A stretch of DNA of 64,000 bases from assembly GCA_038529265.1 (NCBI GenBank), contig JBCBDX010000010.1, positions 1-64,000 on the forward strand. Reading direction: 5' to 3'. The first letter of the stretch is position 1. Each line of letters begins with the position of its first letter. Origin of the DNA: JBCBDX01 sp038529265 (GTDB lineage Bacteria > Pseudomonadota > Alphaproteobacteria > Rhizobiales > Rhizobiaceae). The notes under the pieces were generated by a model. The model searched no databases. It worked only from the letters and a program-made list of their open reading frames with translations, and had not been told where the DNA came from. Below are positions 44,271 through 53,466 of the stretch, piece after piece. Made by a program: the position numbers and the translations under genes.

Positions 44271-46433
44271 ATGCGTCCAATAATTCTGATTATCGGCGTC
44301 CTGCTCATTGCTTTGATGTCAGCAATTCGTGTTGCGGACCCGCTTGCGGTTCAAACCGTCCGGAACCTCTATTTCGATACGCTTCAGCAAATTGCGCCGC
44401 GACAGCCTGCCGATGTGCCAGTGCGCATTGTTGACGTGGATGAAGCATCGCTTGCCGAGTTTGGCCAATGGCCGTGGCCGAGAGACTTGCTGGCCGAGTT
44501 GGTACATGAGCTTCAAGGGTTGGGTGCTGCAGTCATTGTCTTTGATGTGCTGTTTGCAGAGCCTGACCGATATTCGCCATCGCGTTTGCTGCGTAATCCA
44601 AAGCTCGCTGGCGTTCTGGAGCAGGGCGGCGTCGATGACACGATCGTTGAACTGGATAATGACGCCGTTTTTGCCCAAGCCATAGGCAACACTAATGTGG
44701 TACTGGGCGTTGCAGAAACGCGTGATGTCGGCTCGAACTTTGCCTACAACAAAGCCGGTTTTGTGGAGATTGGCTTACAGCCGTCATTGGGGGTTCGTCA
44801 GAGCGATGCGACCACGCCGCTGGTCTCGCAACTTGGCGAACTGGCGTCCGGTATAGGTAGCATTACAGTCAGCGCTTTCGGGCAAACCAACATTGTCCGA
44901 ACTGTTCCGCTGCTGTGGCGAAACGAAAATGGATTGATCCCCGGTTTGAGCCTTGAGGCGCTTCGTGTCGCACTCGGTGAAACCACATTTGTCGTTGGCG
45001 GCTCTCAAGAACTTGAAGGAGTGGTCGACTATATCAGTTTTGGCGGTTTGACTGTGCCGACAACCGAGGACGGTCAGTTTTGGGTCCGCTACCGCGAATA
45101 TGATGCAGCTGACTATGTTTCAGTGAAGGACGTTTTTGACACAGATAAAAAGCAGTCGCTCAAAAGTCAGCTTGAGGGACATATCGTTCTTGTTGGAACG
45201 TCAGCACCGGGGTTGCTCGATATTCGTGCTACACCGCTTGGTGTTAACGTTCCGGGCGTATCGATCCATGCGCAAATCATAGAGCAGATTTTGCTGGGTG
45301 AGTTTCTTTATCGCTCTGATTTTGTGGCCGGTTTGGAGCTTTTGGCGTTCATCGTTTTTGGAGGAGTCGTCACGTTGGTGATGGCGCGTTACCGCGCAGC
45401 GGTGTCGATTGCGTCCGGCGGTGTGGCGGCACTTCTGCTTGTTGCTGGCAGCTTTTATGCCTTTGTAAGCGCGGGCCTGCTGTTCGATGTAACGTTCCCA
45501 ATAATTGGTGGTGCGGTCAACTTTGGTGCCTTGGCGGCCTATCAATTCATCATTGTTGATCGAGAAAAGCGCTTTATGCGAGCGATGTTTTCACACCATG
45601 TTTCGCCGACCGTACTTAATGAAATGGAGCAAAACGAGTTCTCTTTGGAGCTCGGTGGCGAAACACGCGACATTACGGTCTTGTTTGTCGATGTTCGTGA
45701 TTTCACGGCGCTGAGCGAAAATTTCAACTCCACTGACTTGGTTAGCTTGCTCAACAAGCTTTTCACCACACTTGGTGCTGCGATCCTGAAGCAGCAGGGA
45801 ACAATCGACAAGTTTATGGGCGATGCGATAATGGCCTTTTGGAACGCGCCACTTACCATTGCTGATCACAAAGAACGTGCTTGCATGGCGATGCTGGAGA
45901 TGCGCGCCGCGCTTGAGCGGTTCAATAATTCGCCAGATATGGTTGGCAAGAAACCAATCAGAATTGGCATGGGTTGTGCCACCGGCGCGGCTTGTGTGGG
46001 TAATATTGGCTCTGTCGAACGCTTCAACTACACCGCAATCGGCGACACGGTAAATGTTGCCGCACGCGTGGAAACGAGCAGCAAGACAGTTGGTTATGAC
46101 ATTGTCCTGTTGCGTCAAACGCCGCAGCCAGCCTTGGAACTAGCGCTGTTACCGGCCGGCAATATTGATGTTAAGGGTAAGTCCGAACGGTTACCGCTCG
46201 ACATTATTGTCGGTGGTGAACAAGTGGCGCAATCTCATGAATTTGAAGAGCTAAAGCAAATGCATTTTGAATTGGTGGGGGCACTTCAAGCTGGTGCGGC
46301 GCGCACCAAGATCGACAACTTAATCGCTAGATGTCGCCAATGCGCAAAGAGCGTCGAACCTAATCTTGATTTGTTTTATGCGCATATTGCTGACCGAAAA
46401 GCCGACTTCCTGCCAACGATTGAACAGGTTTGA
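44271..46433 (+). CDS. CHASE2-domain adenylate cyclase
   Basis: 720 residues. An N-terminal membrane helix, a CHASE2 extracytoplasmic sensor (about 25-340; VRIVDVDEASLAEFGQWPWPR, then FDVLFAEPDR), three membrane helices (about 345-430), then a class III cyclase domain (about 460-640). Catalytic features: first metal Asp in LFVDVRDF, second in IDKFMGDAIMAF (with the substrate Lys), and the adenine-type Asp plus transition-state residues in NYTAIGDTVNVAARVE. It should make cAMP in the cytoplasm in response to a periplasmic cue. Its neighbours are cAMP-binding proteins. Confidence 0.9.
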   Translation: MRPIILIIGVLLIALMSAIRVADPLAVQTVRNLYFDTLQQIAPRQPADVPVRIVDVDEASLAEFGQWPWPRDLLAELVHELQGLGAAVIVFDVLFAEPDRYSPSRLLRNPKLAGVLEQGGVDDTIVELDNDAVFAQAIGNTNVVLGVAETRDVGSNFAYNKAGFVEIGLQPSLGVRQSDATTPLVSQLGELASGIGSITVSAFGQTNIVRTVPLLWRNENGLIPGLSLEALRVALGETTFVVGGSQELEGVVDYISFGGLTVPTTEDGQFWVRYREYDAADYVSVKDVFDTDKKQSLKSQLEGHIVLVGTSAPGLLDIRATPLGVNVPGVSIHAQIIEQILLGEFLYRSDFVAGLELLAFIVFGGVVTLVMARYRAAVSIASGGVAALLLVAGSFYAFVSAGLLFDVTFPIIGGAVNFGALAAYQFIIVDREKRFMRAMFSHHVSPTVLNEMEQNEFSLELGGETRDITVLFVDVRDFTALSENFNSTDLVSLLNKLFTTLGAAILKQQGTIDKFMGDAIMAFWNAPLTIADHKERACMAMLEMRAALERFNNSPDMVGKKPIRIGMGCATGAACVGNIGSVERFNYTAIGDTVNVAARVETSSKTVGYDIVLLRQTPQPALELALLPAGNIDVKGKSERLPLDIIVGGEQVAQSHEFEELKQMHFELVGALQAGAARTKIDNLIARCRQCAKSVEPNLDLFYAHIADRKADFLPTIEQV

Positions 46434-46560
46434 GCATTGTTGGTTGGGCCGCGAAATTTGAATTGCGGCGCTCATCTATCTGGCTTGTTACGGATCAAAA
46501 TAGGAAAATGCGGCATTCATCTGATAAACCGAAACAGCTCTAAGATTCGGCTCGGATAGT

Positions 46561-46953
46561 ATGCAAGAAATCTTTCTTTTGCTGGTTGCTCTGCAGATTA
46601 AGCACTTTGTGGCGGACTATCTGCTGCAAAACAATTGGATGATTTCCGGCAAACAAAGTCTTCTGGCGCTTGGTGGTTATGCCCATGCGGGTGTTCACGT
46701 CATTGGCACTTGGATTATCTTGGTGTTTTTTGCTGTCCCGCTCAGCTTTGCGATCTCGATTGTTATCGCCGAATTCTTCATTCACTACGCACTGGACTAT
46801 GCCAAAGTGCGGCTTGATCGAGTTACATCAGGTGAGAAAAACCAGCGGGTTTTCTGGGCCAAACATGGACTAGATCAGCTTCTCCATCACCTTACATATG
46901 TTGGGATCGCCTATTTGGCTTTTCAGTTCCTGCCGCTCATCTTAGGCAGTTGA
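46561..46953 (+). CDS. DUF3307 membrane protein
   Basis: 130 residues with three or four hydrophobic helices. The DUF3307 pattern is clear: LQIKHFVADYLLQNNWM, then HAGVHVIGTWIIL, HYALDYAKVR and a late DQLLHHLTYVGIAYL. His and Asp residues in the helices are conserved in the family. Function is unknown. It stands alone. Confidence 0.8.
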   Translation: MQEIFLLLVALQIKHFVADYLLQNNWMISGKQSLLALGGYAHAGVHVIGTWIILVFFAVPLSFAISIVIAEFFIHYALDYAKVRLDRVTSGEKNQRVFWAKHGLDQLLHHLTYVGIAYLAFQFLPLILGS

Positions 46954-47083
46954 CTTTCTGGTTTGGCTATTTGCAATCGCAAGCGAACAGGGGATAGCCA
47001 ATAAATAGCGGCATACGGTATACCCCACGCAAAGCTATCATCATTAAACCGGCAGTGTGGCCCGAAGACTATGTATCTCAAAA

Positions 47084-48571
47084 ATGGCTAGCGAGTTCCG
47101 TGCTGAGCTAGAGCGGTTTGTCGCAAACGCATCCAAGCCAACACTTGCCGATGAACGTGGTATTGTGACCTGTGCCGGGGGCGTACGTCTCTTCACAAGT
47201 GCCTATGTTCTTATTCGTGTTTTGCGCGAAACACTTGGCTGCGATCTGCCTGTGCAGCTTTGGCATTTTGGCGGCAGCGAAATCACACCTGCGATGCGCC
47301 ACATCCTTCATCAGTATGACGTTGAACTTGTTGATGTGACAAGCGTTCCGGAGTTCGATGGTTCAAAGGTCGCCGATGGCTGGCAACTCAAGGCATTTGC
47401 CATCTATCACTCGCGCTTTTCTGAGGTTTTGTTTCTTGATGCTGATCAGGTGCCGACCAAGGATCCGAGTTTTCTCTTCGACAGTTCACAGTATCGCGAA
47501 ACCGGAGCCGTGTTCTGGCCAGACATTGTAGATTTGAGCGCCGACAATCCAATTTGGGAACTCTTGCAATTGCCACCCGCCGAGGTGGTTTCTTGGGAGA
47601 GCGGGCAGATACTGGTCAACAAAAAACGCCACTGGCAGACGCTAATTGCCTGTATATTTTTGGGCGCTCAAGCCGAGACCGTTTATCGCATGATTTACGG
47701 CGATAAGGATACATTCCAGATGGCGTGGCGGGTTCTAGGTCATCCGGTTACGCTTGTTCAACATAGGCCGTTTACCGATGAGCGAGTCCTTGTTCAGCGG
47801 GATTTTGATGGAGCACCGCTCTTCCAACATCGCACCAGCGCCAAATGGACTTATGATGCGCCCCAGCATGATTTTGAAGGGTCGGTGCATCACGAGACCT
47901 GTCTTGGCTTCTTGGCGCAACTCAAAGACCAGTGGAATGGACGCGCTTTCTTCCCGCCGGATCGAAGCCAAAGCGCGCGCACTGAAGAATATCGGCTTTC
48001 CAATCTGGGGGAACTTGAACTTGAGATCGTTGGCAACCATTCGATCTTTATCGATTTGCGCGATGCCCACGAAATTGGTCGGGGGCGCAGCGTAGAGCGT
48101 CAAAACTGGTTCGTTCACGATGTTGATGAGGACTTGGAACTGGTCATCATCCATGGCGACAGCGCGACGATCAGGGCCCGCAAAACGGCCAATGGTCTAT
48201 GGGAAGGCGAGTTTTTGAAAATGGATGGTGGGCGTGTTGTCATCCAAGAACCGGCCCCATCGTCGCCACTTGTCACATCGCTTCGCAAAAGTCTGGTCGA
48301 TGATTTGATTGAAGCAAGTGGTTTGGATCGATTGGCCAGCTTAGGTGAGAGCAAGGCCATAGAAGACCTGCAAGCCGCATTGAAACTTCATGCCCGAATG
48401 GAACCAGCGGTACGTCAAACACTTGAAGCCTATGAGCCTGCCTCTGACTCGCTCAAAATGGTGATTAAAAGGGTGTTGATTGCGGTGGAAGCCGATCTTG
48501 ATCGTAACCCAAACAAGGATGGCGGCGTTCTCGAAGAGGGCTATGTACGGCCCAACTTATCAAAACTATGA
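47084..48571 (+). CDS. GT71/MNN1-like mannosyltransferase-type glycosyltransferase
   Basis: 495 residues from ATG 47084 (a GTG at 47057 is also in frame). Residues 25-260 show the GT71-type pattern: GIVTCAGGVRLFTSAYVLIRVLR, VQLWHFGGSEI, the DxD motif at 119-121 (FLDADQVPTKDP) and SWESGQILVNKK. In yeast this family (MNN1) adds alpha-1,3-mannose; bacterial members are little studied. The C-terminal 160 residues, with a beta-rich then helical part, are not recognised. The stop overlaps the next glycosyltransferase start (ATGA). Confidence 0.75.
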   Translation: MASEFRAELERFVANASKPTLADERGIVTCAGGVRLFTSAYVLIRVLRETLGCDLPVQLWHFGGSEITPAMRHILHQYDVELVDVTSVPEFDGSKVADGWQLKAFAIYHSRFSEVLFLDADQVPTKDPSFLFDSSQYRETGAVFWPDIVDLSADNPIWELLQLPPAEVVSWESGQILVNKKRHWQTLIACIFLGAQAETVYRMIYGDKDTFQMAWRVLGHPVTLVQHRPFTDERVLVQRDFDGAPLFQHRTSAKWTYDAPQHDFEGSVHHETCLGFLAQLKDQWNGRAFFPPDRSQSARTEEYRLSNLGELELEIVGNHSIFIDLRDAHEIGRGRSVERQNWFVHDVDEDLELVIIHGDSATIRARKTANGLWEGEFLKMDGGRVVIQEPAPSSPLVTSLRKSLVDDLIEASGLDRLASLGESKAIEDLQAALKLHARMEPAVRQTLEAYEPASDSLKMVIKRVLIAVEADLDRNPNKDGGVLEEGYVRPNLSKL

Positions 48572-49830
48572 ATTCAAATGCTGATCATTCGTTGATGATC
48601 ACGCCGATCTTTCCGGATTCTGGCGGCAACGGCTTGGCGCGACGCGCAGCCATGTTTGTCAATGCATTGGCAAAGGTCGGAAACGTTGATGTTTTGGTGT
48701 TGCCCATATTCGGTTCAGGACGAACCGGTATGTCGGCTTCAGCGATGCATCCTAGTGTGCGTTGTTTTCAGGTGCCTGCTACTGCATTGCCCGATAGCCG
48801 TTTTGCGCTGTTGAAAATGTTGCCTGACCCTGCGGAGCGACTGTCTGCGTTCAAATCGTTTGGTAAGCCTTCTGTGTTCGGGTCGATTTCGGCTGGAGTT
48901 CTTTCCGCTTCCTTGGCGCAGACTGCCCAGCAGGCCTATCGGCACGTGCATGTTTTTCGGACTTATTGCGCTCCGTTGGGTTTGAATATCGCACACCACC
49001 TTCAAAAACAGCAGGGTGCAGCCCTCATTAAAACACTGGACGTCGACGAGGATGATGCCAGCGTCTATGGCGCCATTGCTGATGCGAAGGCTCGCAACGG
49101 CATGTTCTTGGAAGGGTTATGGGATCAACAGGAAGCAGATGCGCATGAGGGTCTGTCGCGCGACGTATTAGCTGAGTTTAATGCGGTATTCGTTTCCTCG
49201 CAAATTGAGAGGCGTCGCTTAATCTCAAGGCACAATGCCGTCTCAATTGTCGCATCGAACGCTGTCAATGCTGGTCTTCCGATTAACAAGATGCCGTCAT
49301 CCGGCATGCTGCTTTTTGTCGGCACGATGGGCTACTATCCAAACCAACATGCCATGGATTGGTTCCTGTGCAACTGTTGGCCGCTGCTTGCCAAAGCGAG
49401 AGGTGGTCTGTCTGTCACCATCGCGGGTGCCGGGCCTACGCGAGTCTTGCAGCGTTACAATCGCGTGCCTGGCATTCGGGCCCTTGGGTGGGTGGATGAT
49501 ATCGAACGTTACTACAGGGACGCTTCGCTGTTTTTGGCGCCATTGCAAATTGGAGGTGGCACGCGCTTGAAGTTGCTTGAAGCTGCGACCTACGGGCTGC
49601 CTATCGTTAGCACGGCCAAGGGTGCTGAAGGTCTCAATCTCAGCAATCATCGCGATTACTGGCAGGCCGACTTGCCGGAATTGTTTGTGCAATCGATCAT
49701 GCACGCGATATCAGGCAAGAACGAGCGAACCAGACGCGCGGTCAATGCGCGGAGGAATGTGTCCCTCCATCATGATCTGGAGCGGGTTACCAACAAGGTC
49801 GCCAACGCGTTTCACACCCTGTTGAAATAA
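48568..49830 (+). CDS. GT4-family glycosyltransferase
   Basis: 420 residues. A GT-B fold: N-terminal MITPIFPDSGGNGLARRAAMFVNAL (acceptor half) and C-terminal LLFVGTMGYYPNQHAMDWF, GWVDDIERYYRDASLFLAPL, and the nucleotide-sugar site IGGGTRLKLLEAATYGLPIVST. No membrane segment, so it acts at the cytoplasmic face. Cotranslated with the GT71-like enzyme. Donor and acceptor unknown. Confidence 0.85.
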   Translation: MNSNADHSLMITPIFPDSGGNGLARRAAMFVNALAKVGNVDVLVLPIFGSGRTGMSASAMHPSVRCFQVPATALPDSRFALLKMLPDPAERLSAFKSFGKPSVFGSISAGVLSASLAQTAQQAYRHVHVFRTYCAPLGLNIAHHLQKQQGAALIKTLDVDEDDASVYGAIADAKARNGMFLEGLWDQQEADAHEGLSRDVLAEFNAVFVSSQIERRRLISRHNAVSIVASNAVNAGLPINKMPSSGMLLFVGTMGYYPNQHAMDWFLCNCWPLLAKARGGLSVTIAGAGPTRVLQRYNRVPGIRALGWVDDIERYYRDASLFLAPLQIGGGTRLKLLEAATYGLPIVSTAKGAEGLNLSNHRDYWQADLPELFVQSIMHAISGKNERTRRAVNARRNVSLHHDLERVTNKVANAFHTLLK

Positions 49831-49873
49831 CTGCGCGCCAAGGCTATCGAAAAGCGTAAATGGTGGGATCAAG

Positions 49874-50155
49874 ATGACCAATGCAATCGACGACAAGTAT
49901 CAGCCGGAAGAGGGTCTGGAAGTTCAGCATATGCCTGATGGCTTCGTCGTTTATCAGCCGGAAAACGAAAAAGTCCACTATCTCAATCCGACCGCATCCA
50001 TTGTGTTTGAGCTTTGCGGAGCAGGGCAATCCAAATCAGCCATTGCGGGCTATTTACAAAAGGCATTTTCGCTCGATGAACCGCCGCTCGAACAGGTCGA
50101 TCAGTGCATTGCCGACTTGCTCAAGCAAAAGCTAATTACCCTTTGCGAAACGTAG
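49874..50155 (+). CDS. PqqD-family peptide chaperone
   Basis: 93 residues with the PqqD/RRE fold: MPDGFVVYQPENEKVHYLNPTASIVFELC, then VDQCIADLLKQKLI. PqqD-type domains bind the leader part of a ribosomal peptide and present it to a modifying enzyme. It overlaps the kinase-like gene that follows, so the two are made together. No radical SAM or cyclase gene is present beside it. Confidence 0.85.
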   Translation: MTNAIDDKYQPEEGLEVQHMPDGFVVYQPENEKVHYLNPTASIVFELCGAGQSKSAIAGYLQKAFSLDEPPLEQVDQCIADLLKQKLITLCET

Positions 50156-50979
50156 AAGTTCGCACGATCAAAAAACGATACACTGTTCGACCTAAGACGG
50201 ACGCACAGGAAAAAGTGCTGAGCTTCATTGACGCGCGACCCGTGGTTGATGTTGACGAGCCCAAACTCGTTGAGCTTCCCCTCGTCGAAAAACACGGCTT
50301 TGTAAGTGTCGCTTTTCCCGGTGGGCACATATGTGAAGGCACGAGTATGCAGTTGCTCAGTGATCTGCACGTGTTTCACTACAATGAGACGCGGCGTGAG
50401 TTTCCAGATGCCACGCTTATCCATTGTGCTTCCATCAAAACGGCCCAAGGGCACATTCTCATCGTCGGGGACAAGGCTGCTGGCAAGACAACTTTGATGC
50501 TTCGTCTTGCAATCGCTGGCCTCGATGTGGTCGGCGACGAACACTTCATCCTTGCAAACGACCTCAGCATACCAAGGCCAAGAACGCTGCGGGTCAAAGA
50601 GGGATCGTTGAAACTTCTTCCCGATGAGCACGCCGCCCTTATCAGGCGCTGTCCAAGTGTCGGTGATTGGTACGGCGCTCGCATTTTTTCAATTGCGCCG
50701 GATAGATTCGGAAGACCGTGGGAGCTCTCATCCGCACCGGTAACACAAATCATAATTTTACGTTCCAACCATGGCGGACGATCGAAGATCCGCCGTAAAA
50801 CTGGTGACTATCTACTTGAAAACCTTTTGGAAAACGCTCTTCTGCCGGAGACGGGGCGTCTAGCCGGCTTTGTGCGCCTGCGCCAAATGTGTCAGAGTTG
50901 CAACGCTTGGGAACTTTCTCTTGGTGATCTTGATGAGGCTGAAAATCTCATCTATAGACTGAGTGTAAATGACTTATAA
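50104..50979 (+). CDS. HprK-related (HPr kinase-like) protein
   Basis: 291 residues from GTG 50104, overlapping the PqqD gene by 52 bases; a TTG at 50143 is the alternative. A P-loop lies at residues 122-130 (GDKAAGKTT), as in HPr kinase/phosphorylase, followed by VVGDEHFILANDL. The N-terminal 100 residues have no HprK domain. Similar kinases in lasso-peptide and related clusters phosphorylate a Ser of the peptide. With PqqD and the 70-residue precursor next door, a peptide kinase role is the best guess. Downstream it overlaps the precursor gene by 11 bases. Confidence 0.75.
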   Translation: MHCRLAQAKANYPLRNVEVRTIKKRYTVRPKTDAQEKVLSFIDARPVVDVDEPKLVELPLVEKHGFVSVAFPGGHICEGTSMQLLSDLHVFHYNETRREFPDATLIHCASIKTAQGHILIVGDKAAGKTTLMLRLAIAGLDVVGDEHFILANDLSIPRPRTLRVKEGSLKLLPDEHAALIRRCPSVGDWYGARIFSIAPDRFGRPWELSSAPVTQIIILRSNHGGRSKIRRKTGDYLLENLLENALLPETGRLAGFVRLRQMCQSCNAWELSLGDLDEAENLIYRLSVNDL

Positions 50980-51181
50980 TCCGTGGGGATATGACGTGGA
51001 TAAAAAGAAAGACATCGAGCAAATTCTGGATGGTGTTGATGCTGAAAAGCGCGAGACACTCAAGAAACTTGCCACAGCTGCTTGGGCTCTTCCCGTCGTG
51101 GCAACGTTTTCGCTGGGTGGTTTAAGCTCTTCAAAAGCTTGGGCCCAGACAATGTCGCCAAACTCAACGACCGTTTCCTAG
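50969..51181 (+). CDS. Small exported peptide precursor, 70 residues
   Basis: Not a named family to my knowledge. Residues 1-26 are charged; residues 27-59 resemble an export signal with a Lys-Arg pair (EKRETLKKLATAAWALP, then a VVATFSLGG core) and an AxA-like cleavage site (KAWA/Q). Cleavage after residue 59 would leave QTMSPNSTTVS, six of whose eleven residues are Ser or Thr. The start overlaps the HprK-like gene by 11 bases. The neighbours (PqqD, HprK-like kinase, glycosyltransferases) make it a good candidate for a post-translationally modified peptide. Confidence 0.65.
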   Translation: MTYNPWGYDVDKKKDIEQILDGVDAEKRETLKKLATAAWALPVVATFSLGGLSSSKAWAQTMSPNSTTVS

Positions 51182-51190
51182 TAGGCCTAC

Positions 51191-52309
51191 TTGCCTCCAA
51201 AACATGATGTCACCGCCGGAGCTACTGTTGCGGCGGTTATGATCGTTCGCGATGAAGAGCGCTTTCTTGAGCGCTGTTTAAATTCTATATCGGCGCACGT
51301 CACGCAGACCGTAATTGTCGATACGGGCTCCAATGATTCTTCCATAGACATCGCAAACAGCTTTGGATGCACAATTGTGCAGAAGCCTTGGGAAGGCGAT
51401 TTTGCCAAGGCCCGAAATCATGCATTTGAACACACCGATGCTGATTGGTGCTTGTATATTGATGCCGATGAGAGGCTGCTTGTGCCTCAAGGCATGTCAT
51501 TGGGCCAGTCTCTTGACGATGCCGAAGCGGCCGCGTTTTTCGTTCGTTTCATTCCAAAACTGAACTTTACGCCGTATCACGAAATCCGCCTGTTTCGTAA
51601 CGATCCGAGGATTCGCTTTCGCGGTAACATGCACGAAAGCGCACATGACGCTATTCGCGAGGTCTGCCTGTCCGATGGTTTGGCGATCAAACCCTTGGAC
51701 GTGCTCATTGAACATCATGGCTATGAGGGCGATCCGGCCAGAAAGTACGATCGGAACCTGCCACTTTTGAAACAGGCAACCAAGGAACAACCAGAACGCG
51801 CTTTTATTTGGACCCATCTCGGTGAGACACTTGCCGGTCTTGGCAAAATTGATGAAGCGCGTGAGGCATTTGGTGAAGCCATTCGCTTGTCCTCCGATAG
51901 CTCAAACCAGAAGCAAAGAGTTGATGGCTCAACGGCTTGGGCTCAATTGTTGCGGCTTGAGGTTGAGCATGATCCGGTTACAGCTGTTGCGCTTGGAAGA
52001 CAGGCTTGGAAATCCTATCCGGGCCAGCATGCCATTGCCTTACAGTTTGCCAGCGCTCTTCTGAGGAATGGTGAGATCAGCCAAGCAATTCCGATCCTTG
52101 AGGGTTTGGAAGCTGTTGACGCTGAGAGTTTTTTTGATCCGCTAGCAGCTTACGACAAAAGGATATTTGGCGAGTGGTCAAACGCACTATTGGGTGACGC
52201 ACACTTCATGTCCGGCGATAAAGAAAAGGCATCTTTGGCATATGGCCGCGCGACAGCTTTAGCCCCCGATGTTCAAGAATATCGGGTCAAGGCTGCGCTC
52301 TGTTCGTAA
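51191..52309 (+). CDS. GT2-family glycosyltransferase with TPR region
   Basis: 372 residues, TTG start at 51191 (M17 at 51239 is the alternative). A GT-A domain: VMIVRDEERFLERCLNSI, VIVDTGSNDSS and the DxD ADWCLYIDADERLL, all near the N-terminus. From about 200, TPR-like helices (TKEQPERAFIWTHLGETLAGL, then EAREAFGEAIRLS) probably bind a partner or the acceptor. Nine bases after the precursor gene, so cotranscribed. Confidence 0.85.
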   Translation: MPPKHDVTAGATVAAVMIVRDEERFLERCLNSISAHVTQTVIVDTGSNDSSIDIANSFGCTIVQKPWEGDFAKARNHAFEHTDADWCLYIDADERLLVPQGMSLGQSLDDAEAAAFFVRFIPKLNFTPYHEIRLFRNDPRIRFRGNMHESAHDAIREVCLSDGLAIKPLDVLIEHHGYEGDPARKYDRNLPLLKQATKEQPERAFIWTHLGETLAGLGKIDEAREAFGEAIRLSSDSSNQKQRVDGSTAWAQLLRLEVEHDPVTAVALGRQAWKSYPGQHAIALQFASALLRNGEISQAIPILEGLEAVDAESFFDPLAAYDKRIFGEWSNALLGDAHFMSGDKEKASLAYGRATALAPDVQEYRVKAALCS

Positions 52310-52320
52310 GCGGATCGTTT

Positions 52321-53463
52321 TTACTCACGCCTCATCTTGGGTGCGAGCATCAACGGTACATTTATTGCCAATGAAAGCCGGTTTGAACTGGTCACAGCAG
52401 CAGTTTTTTGAAGTCGGGTGCTGTTCCAGCCCATGGACAGCATGTCTCGATAGCCCGGATACCTGATGGAGCTCTGCACCTTTCCATCACCTCTTGCGAT
52501 CCAGTTCTCTGCAACGTCCCTTGCATCTTGCCCGATCGTGATTTCATGGTCTGGTTCGAGGCCCAGTTCAGCTTCCGCAGCTGCCAACCACAGTTCCAGC
52601 GTAGTCAAACCAAGTGCTGATTCGGCGGCTTTCTCGTATAATGCGCGTCGTGAGGCATCGCTCAGTTCTCGGAACAAAGCGGCAAACTCAAACAACCCCT
52701 TGAAGTCTAGCAGCCCCCGGGCAAAGCCACTGTGTCCAAATTGGTGGTGCAGCAGTCCATGCCAGATATGGTCAGTTTCAGTCAGCACCAGCGCCGAACA
52801 ACCATCTTTCGACACGGTTTCTGCGTTTACGGCCAAATCAGCCGTCGTCGAAAACTGTTCTGCGTAGGGGTTTGCAGCGCGCCGGTGGATTTCAACCCAA
52901 CCAAAAAGATCGTCGCGAAATAGCGGTGCCAGATGATGGCGGTTTGGCCGATCCGGCAGCTCCTCGCTTCGACGATATCCGATGCCGTTTAGAAGCGTCT
53001 GGGCATAGTCAGCCTCCTTCCCAGGCATGACCAGGTCCAAATCGCGCAAGGTGCGCCAAGGCGCGTCTTCCAGCCAAAGATGGCGCGCGCCTTTGATCAA
53101 GATTGGCGTCAGTCCCTGTGCGTTGAGGGTGGCTACGATCTCGACCAGCCTTTGCCTCATCTCGCCGCGTCGTTCCAAATTTTCTTCGAAGAGCACCTTA
53201 AGCACCTCAGCGGGCGCCAGATAATCTCTTTGTTTTGTTTTGGGGATCGGCGGTAAAAGTCCTCGTTCGTCAAGGCGCCAATAAAGGGCGGGTGTCAAAC
53301 GGGTTTTAGCCGCATTTTCGCAGACTGCTCTCCATGTTTCTCCGGAGGCCAGAAGCTGGATCCTGAGCCTGCCCATTGCTTCTGGGTTGTCTGAGAATCG
53401 CATGCATTTACGCAGCAATTCCAATGCGTTGGCATGCCCGGCTATTGCGGCATCTTCATTCAT
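52321..53463 (-). CDS. PF14907-like nucleotidyltransferase
   Basis: 380 residues. The nucleotidyltransferase pattern of this group is present: LTPILIKGARHLWLEDAPW, then RTLRDLDLVMPGKEADYA (paired Asp metal site). Members occur in lasso-peptide and other peptide-modification clusters and near HprK-related kinases, but their reaction is unknown. It faces the PqqD/HprK/GT2 genes and ends only 12 bases from the GT2 stop. Cotranscribed with the Anp1-like gene upstream. Confidence 0.75.
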   Translation of the reverse strand: MNEDAAIAGHANALELLRKCMRFSDNPEAMGRLRIQLLASGETWRAVCENAAKTRLTPALYWRLDERGLLPPIPKTKQRDYLAPAEVLKVLFEENLERRGEMRQRLVEIVATLNAQGLTPILIKGARHLWLEDAPWRTLRDLDLVMPGKEADYAQTLLNGIGYRRSEELPDRPNRHHLAPLFRDDLFGWVEIHRRAANPYAEQFSTTADLAVNAETVSKDGCSALVLTETDHIWHGLLHHQFGHSGFARGLLDFKGLFEFAALFRELSDASRRALYEKAAESALGLTTLELWLAAAEAELGLEPDHEITIGQDARDVAENWIARGDGKVQSSIRYPGYRDMLSMGWNSTRLQKTAAVTSSNRLSLAINVPLMLAPKMRRE

Positions 53464-53466
53464 GCG

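Noticed and set aside
47057..47083. Upstream GTG start for the GT71-like gene
   Set aside because: The extra nine residues add nothing recognisable and no better ribosome site is seen; ATG 47084 was preferred, but the choice is not proven.
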